Source: Neopestalotiopsis rosae
Taxonomy: Eukaryota > Ascomycota > Sordariomycetes > Amphisphaeriales > Sporocadaceae
Direction: 5' to 3'
DNA: 64,000 nt
Assembly (NCBI GenBank): GCA_023078685.1
Contig: JALGAS010000008.1
Span: 992,001 to 1,056,000 of the forward strand
The notes beneath the pieces are model-generated. The model saw nothing but the letters and a program-made list of their open reading frames with translations, was not told the DNA's origin and made no database searches. The position numbers and the translations under genes are program-made. This document shows positions 60,148-64,000 of this stretch, piece by piece. Position 1 is the stretch's first letter. Every line of letters starts with the position of its first letter.

Positions 60148-63100
60148 GCTGGTGATCTGTCGAAAACAGAGTGCGAGGGGCGGCATTTCCAATATGTGTT
60201 CATCGACGCCTATGCCAATATAAAGAGCGTAAGTAGCAGGTCTTCAGATCATTAGCCTTCTGGGAATCATGTCTTTGCGCAACGTGCAACTCAGTATGAT
60301 GTCTCGGCAACGTGACACTTGTCGGACGCCACACCTTTTCTCACGGAGAGCTGCCGGAGATGTCTCATTGGTTCGAGCAGAATATCTTCTAAATACCAGG
60401 GGCAGAAGACAAAAATTAGTGAAGTGTTGAAGCTGCACAGCTATCATAATCTGACGAGACATTGCTGCCATCGATACGTAACTTGCTTTTCTTCATGTCG
60501 CCAAATCTGAGGGTATTGGTGTCTATTAGCTTTTGAGAAGGCGCTCATATCTCATCGCTTGGCATCTCCCATATATCGAACACCCATGTCGACCTGAATA
60601 ATATAGAATCTATAAATGTTATCAAGGACTTTACTAGTGGCAGAGTATACTGTCCGCATCAGCGAATAGTACAATGACACAATGATCCTAGCTTGTGTAA
60701 GCTTATTTGAACTCAAACAAAGGCATGACTATTTTGGGATTACCTGATCACAGGCATGCACCATCATGCAACTGACCGTCTCCATTTTTCGTATTAGACA
60801 CAGTGATTGAGTGCGCCGACATGAGGACTCGGACAGAGCTGTATGAAAGTCATGGTTTTCTATTGTCTCTGGGGCAGAGGAAGATCGATTTGCGCCGTGG
60901 CTGGTTACAACACTGGCCCCCACCATCATGATTACGTGCCTTGTTATCGCCGATTCTAAAAACTTGCCAAGGTTGCAGGTCCTGCAGACAGTTCTGGGAT
61001 CTGCGGTGCCATTGTGGTATGTAGCTGGTAACCTAGTATCAAAAATAATGGACCAGTCAATCCTCTCATTGCATTGAATGCAGTATATGAGCATCGCTTT
61101 GACATAAAATCCTTAGATCTTGGTTTGTAGCAAGAACATCGTGATTTGCGATGACCGCATTCGGACGAGGTTGGCGACATGGTCTTGTTCTGAAGAAATA
61201 AAATGATGCACATAACATGCATGTTTGCGGATTTCATCGGCTCACTTATGTTGTGCAACGAGCTAGTCTCTCCAGCCAAGTGACGTTCCCCAATGGTGAT
61301 TGTGGCGGTTGACAGGGTGGACCAATTATACCAAAGTCAGATGTTGTGCGCCTGGTGTTTGACTGCCAGTGATCGATAATCAAGACGTATAAGTCGGGGC
61401 ATTGCGGCCCATGCTCATGAGTGTGATCAATCCTCCGAGATGTCGCTCAATACACATTGCATCCGAGCATTGGCTACGGCGAAATGCTGATGTGGTCTCT
61501 GGTGAGCCGGAGTTAAGATCTATTGGGCAAATGCTGCTCTTAAAAAGAAATTCGTATACAGATTGACTGATATATCCCTAGCCAAGCCATGTTTCGGCAA
61601 GCTATCCGCCCTTCTACGTTGAGGCTCTTGATTGGCTGCAACGTAAACTTGCCGGGGTACGCAGCATCAGACGACGCAGTGATGAGCCGGAGTCATGAAT
61701 GGGAGTGCTGAGTGTGTCGTCTTCGAACATGCTCCATTCAGCTTCATTAAGATTGAAGCTGTGTGCTGTAGCAGACTATTACATGCAGCTCGACTCTACC
61801 GGAGTCGGTGGAAGGAGTTTCCATTCAACAGGTAACACGAATCCTCACGGTCGAAGCAAGATCCTGCTTCAGAGCGCTCAATCTACAGCAGCACTGTACG
61901 GAACAGCTCCAGCGGCTTTACCAGTGGTTTAGTACCAAGCATGGCTGCCTCGGGGCCGGAGCCTGGGTTCCTGAATGTTTGACTTCAGAGCCGGCACAAG
62001 GTGATCAGGTAGGAAGAGCGCCATTGTCCAATAAGAGTGGCATCTTTCGAATATACCAGATGAAAACGGAAGATGGTGGCCAAGTCTCGGTCGAGTAAGA
62101 AGAGCGAACAGCGCAAACCTCCTTTTCTTCAGCCAGTCGCGAAGAGTATAGCCATCGCCAGTACCAATCTGGCTCATGTCTTCTGGTCACGTTGTAAATG
62201 ATAATTGTAATAAGGTAGTCAATGACGTGGGGCCGCGGTCCGAGTCTCCCTTTGGTGATTTGTGAGTAGGTAAGTACTCCATAGTAATGTAATGAGTGTG
62301 TGCAGGAAAGTCGTTGTGTCGGGTTGGTCCACAGAGTACCTGGCAAGGCCTGGGTAGGGAGCGCTACATGTGGGTTTGGAAAGTCGACATTAGCTGAGCC
62401 CAGAGCCCAGAGTTTGCGGTTTAGCGTAGCTGGGTTCGAGGTCCCATGACCGTGCCGTATCCAGAAAAAAGCAGCCACCTGGCCGTCAAATCCGCAGTAC
62501 TGTAGTGGGCTTGCAGTAAGCTGTATATTGTATGTACCCACCGGCATTCTGCAATACGTAGGTACCGCTAAGAAAGGGCGAATGCGGGCTACAGACTACA
62601 GAGTACGTAGATGACGAACGGTGTTTGTGTACCACATAGTAGGTAGGTAATATCAGAATGCCGGTGCAAGTGCAGACTTTGCACGATCACGTTCCTGAGA
62701 GTTCTCAGCCCATCGTGGGAAGCTAAGTGCTCTGTGGGCCGATGGTTTGGAGCCTCAAGCGGCGACCCAAGACCAAGCTCCCGACTCCGAGGGCGTACTG
62801 TGTAGTCGACGGGCATCTAGGTCCTGATGTCTGGGCGGTCTAGACCTGTGCAATTGTTGATGATCGTTGTTGGTGTTATCTTTTACGACTATTGGCGACT
62901 TGTCCGGGGTCCTGTCTGTGCAGTGCTTGACAATACTAGACACTTGATTCTGGTACGTATGCGAGCATGAGATGGAGGCAAGATATATCCTCATCTCATT
63001 GGCATGGAGAATATAGCAAAACCGCCGAAATTAAGAGATGTTCGCACTGTATATGGTCTACCGTAGAAGCCTCGACCAGCTCTAAAAGAATCGGATACGG

Positions 63101-64000
63101 ATCGTGTTGATTCATGTTATATGACCTGTCGTTGGTTCTGAATACCAGCATGTTCGTCTGTCGGTCTGGCTTTCTGCTCCTCAGTCTCTTGTGTGTGATT
63201 GATGCGTCGTCTTTTGACTTTGGCAGGGCACCGATTTTGGTGAACGGACGGCCTGGCTCTCGAACGGCCCAAAGTCAATTGCTCGCCCAGGGTCGCCCAT
63301 GGCCCGGTTAGTCGCTTGGCTCCGGAGGGCGAATGGGGATCTCAGCACGGCGCAAGGGTCAATATGTAGGTGGTAATGTAGGTAGGTCCACGCCAAGTGG
63401 TTCAAGTTCAAGAGGTGGGTATGAGGAACTCCAATAGACGGCGATGGTATCAAAGCTCCGTGCAGATGCCGAGTATCTCTTGAAGAGTACCTGCTAACTG
63501 CCCTAAATTTGGTAGATGTGGACTCTGCTGAGGTTTGGTGTGACTAATGTCTCGAGACCTTCTTGGACACAAAAGGGAACCACGAACGGTGTTTGGGTCA
63601 TTTCCAGACCTACAGGATGGGAAAGCGCAACTGTCTTCAATTGCAACTAACTAACCTTAAGTGCGGGGCAATGAAAAGCAGGGGGGGAAGATCATGGACT
63701 ACACAGTACACAGTAGTGGTTGTTTTTGGGTTGGGTGGGTGTGTCTGCTCAAAGTACTCTTTCGTATTGTGTTGCACATCTCAAGCTGCCAATATCATAG
63801 AAAAGCGTGTACAATCGCGTGTTTGAAGTGCAGCTAGTAAGAATATCTGCTGCATACTGCTCTGGTCGTAGATAGAGGGCATCGGCCTTTGTGGATCACC
63901 TTTCATCGGGTCTTGAATAGACATCAGTAATGGATGGTACCTTGCGTAAAGGAAGAGGCCTTAGTTTGGCAGCATGCTCCGTAAGACGACATGAACTTAC

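Larger units (their letters stand above)
57522..64000. other. Gene-poor stretch to the window end
   Basis: 6.5 kb with many stop codons in all frames. It contains a 12-A run (58525-58536), purine-rich DNA around 58640-58860, and scattered TAGGTAGG/TACCTA words from about 62520 to 63400. Two small candidate ORFs are listed separately. No transposase, reverse transcriptase or tRNA was recognised. Confidence 0.5.

Noticed and set aside
57522..64000. Transposon or CRISPR-like content in the gene-poor right end
   Set aside because: No transposase or RT motifs, no terminal inverted repeats and no regular repeat-spacer array could be seen by eye.

Overview
The window is nuclear DNA of a filamentous ascomycete (Pezizomycotina), most likely a Sordariomycete and perhaps Hypocreales. 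Genes carry short introns (about 50-100 nt) with GTRNGT donors, CTAAC-like branch sites and YAG acceptors. Actin is exactly 375 aa with introns crowded at its 5' end. A Zn2Cys6 regulator, a fungal CocE-type hydrolase and Fes1/Tom40/Sec8/Elp2 orthologues are all present. The placement below phylum is inference from protein flavour only.

Layout. (1) 1-18.6 kb is mostly conserved: exocyst Sec8, a secreted histidine acid phosphatase, an acyl-protein-thioesterase-like protein that has lost its catalytic triad, Tom40, a 6-phosphofructo-2-kinase with a dead phosphatase half, and a ubiquitin-specific protease. (2) 20.5-43.2 kb is an accessory island between housekeeping blocks: secreted type-B carboxylesterase, Zn2Cys6 regulator, cytochrome P450, carotenoid/stilbene-type oxygenase, HSL-type alpha/beta hydrolase, ThDP-dependent lyase/decarboxylase, SDR, aldo-keto reductase, GMC oxidoreductase and CocE/S15 hydrolase. 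(3) 44-55 kb is conserved again: mitochondrial uL5, FES1, actin, a mitochondrial GGQ release-factor-like protein and Elongator subunit Elp2. (4) 55-64 kb is gene-poor, with one OTT_1508-like deaminase gene and a few doubtful small ORFs.

The island is the most interesting part. It has no polyketide synthase, peptide synthetase, terpene synthase or transporter. Its enzymes open ester and C=C bonds, make or use aldehydes, and oxidise or reduce alcohols, which suits breakdown or detoxification of plant phenolics or apocarotenoids better than synthesis of a metabolite. The 8-mer TCCGCGGA, identical to the everted-repeat site of yeast Pdr1/Pdr3-type Zn2Cys6 factors, was found by eye four times in the window, always upstream of island genes. 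The related CCGCGGAA occurs six times, again only there. This points to one regulon, possibly run by the Zn2Cys6 protein encoded at 22.6-24.9 kb.

Other notable points: the ThDP gene is best explained by a start codon split by an intron (AT|G). FES1 has a perfect 18-bp four-unit heat-shock element upstream. A 26-G homopolymer sits in the GMC/CocE divergent promoter. All exon coordinates were read by eye from splice signals and reading frame; none was tested against transcripts.
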